From positions 143,671,017 through 143,735,016 of the forward strand of contig NC_088099.1 of assembly GCF_036370855.1 (NCBI RefSeq): DNA of 64,000 nt, written 5' to 3'. The stretch comes from Dromaius novaehollandiae (Eukaryota > Chordata > Aves > Casuariiformes > Dromaiidae). Shown one piece after another: positions 62,776 through 64,000 of the stretch. The notes under the pieces are model-generated. The model made no database searches and had not been told where the DNA came from. It saw nothing but the letters and a program-made list of their open reading frames with translations. Numbering within the stretch: position 1 is the stretch's first letter; every line of letters starts with the position of its first letter. Position numbers and translations under genes: made by a program.

Positions 62776-64000
62776 AAGCTCAATTTGCTGGTGATATCTG
62801 AGGGAGCTGGGGCCTAGGAGCTGGTGTTACCTACTTGTGCCCCAATTCTTCCCTGTCCCAGGACATGCTCAGCCCAGGTGAAGCCAGCAAGCCCATGCTA
62901 GGCTGAGCACTGAGCCTTGTGGGGAGTAGTACCCTATTTTGACACTTCAAGTGGATAGAGCTCAGTTTGTTGACAGAACTCCATAAAGCTTTGCCATCCC
63001 TTCAAACACTGAAACTCATTCAAGAGCTCCACTTTAGCTTTCTAATTTAAAAAAAAATTAATCTGTTTTTTTCATGAGGAATTACTGCACCCAAGCCAAA
63101 CAATAGAAGGCAGAGCAGGACTAGTCTAGCTGAGCTACGCCTTTTGTGAAGATGTCAGATGCATGGTTCTTTTTGGTATCTTTGGTTGTGGATGGTACAC
63201 TGTGTGATGTTGTATACATCTGTGGGGTCTTTATGAGCCTTTGAAATGTGTTCTCTTGTGCTTCTTCTTCCCTTCTCTCCCCATCTCTGCTTCTCCCCAC
63301 TGTCACCTTCTCTCCACGCTCTTCTACCCCTGACCTGCTCTCAGAGCTTGCGATTGCTGCCGTATGCAGAGGTGCTGGCCCTGTCACACAAGGCTTTATA
63401 GAGCTAGAACAGGAACAGTGCAGAGCTGCCCAAGCCCCCATCCTGAAGATTTAGAGCTGCCCCGGGTTTTCCTGAGGGTGCTCTGGTCAGAGGAGGCACA
63501 AAAACAAACATTCAGATGAGGTGCTGTTCCCCAGGGAGACCAGAGCTGCAATCCTCTTGCTATTTCTAATTCAGGTAGCAGGTAGATACACTGCCCTCCA
63601 CCCTGTCCCATCCCCTAAAAGCACTTAAGCCATAATTAAGGCACCCTTTCATTGTTTCCACTGATTTTTGACCTCTTAAGGCTAGCAATGCTACCTACAC
63701 ATGCATATACATACATATATATACCACCACCTTCTCTTTTTTACAATGTTATCCCATACATACAGCAAAGGAGAACTGCATGGGACAGAAATCCAGCATC
63801 TTAAACCTTGTTCTGGCCTAGCACAGCTTAAATTTCCTTTGCCGTCTTCAAGTAGGAAAGGAATGTGCAGAGCACAGAGCCCATCCTACAGCCAGCTGTC
63901 TTATTGTATGGGCTTCATGGACTCCAATGACCTGAATCAAACAAGGCTTAGTGAGGGCACTGTGAAAACTGTACTCTGGCACAGGCGGTATCCTCAGAAG
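62776..64000. other. Intergenic region, end of window
   Basis: Nothing recognised apart from an AT/AC-rich simple tract at 63697-63724 (CACATGCATATACATACATA and onward). Confidence 0.55.

Noticed and set aside
1..64000. Search for YWHAZ, GRHL2 or NCALD exons, tRNAs, snRNAs, CRISPR-like arrays and endogenous viral genes
   Set aside because: None found. Only ZNF706 is recognisable, and the remaining signals are isolated and do not form a multigene system.

Overview
The window is vertebrate nuclear DNA, most likely from a bird or another sauropsid. It contains one recognisable gene, ZNF706, on the + strand between about 20.79 and 26.21 kb. The sauropsid call rests on three things: short ZNF706 introns (about 3.0, 1.2 and 0.6 kb), few interspersed repeats, and the fact that the repeats I can recognise are old CR1-superfamily LINE fragments. 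No Alu, L1 or other mammal-specific element was seen. Exact species was not determined.

Layout. 1-20.3 kb: intergenic, with no convincing exon; it holds a perfect-wobble hairpin (2.1 kb), a near-consensus p53-family element (9.96 kb) and an AT-rich possible conserved element (14.3-14.7 kb). 20.3-21.2 kb: a strong CpG island with CCAAT and GC boxes, a 21-bp minisatellite, a 7-bp pyrimidine repeat and a GGC/TGC tract, followed by non-coding exon 1. 23.85-25.26 kb: two coding exons that join in frame to a 76-residue SERF-like/C2H2 protein. 25.9-26.2 kb: the 3'UTR exon with an AATAAA. 26.2-64 kb: gene desert. It carries an approximately 1.65 kb antisense CR1/L3-like LINE (29.94-31.59 kb), a G23 tract (33.9 kb), a MIR-like fragment (40.35 kb), patchy CpG-rich DNA (42.6-44.5 kb), a CR1 3' end (46.0-46.2 kb), an orphan CpG-island-like block (50.0-50.6 kb), a possible mid-repetitive element (58.1-58.9 kb) and a candidate non-coding terminal exon (62.5-62.76 kb).

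Known synteny, from recall: in human 8q22.3 ZNF706 lies between YWHAZ (on its 3' side) and GRHL2 (on its 5' side), with large gaps on both sides. No exon of either neighbour was recognised here, which fits a window of mostly regulatory or neutral desert around one small housekeeping gene. Most open reading frames of 60-200 codons are chance frames, the longest of them in GC-rich DNA. I found no evidence for a new multigene system; the findings are candidate regulatory or structural signals with modest scores.
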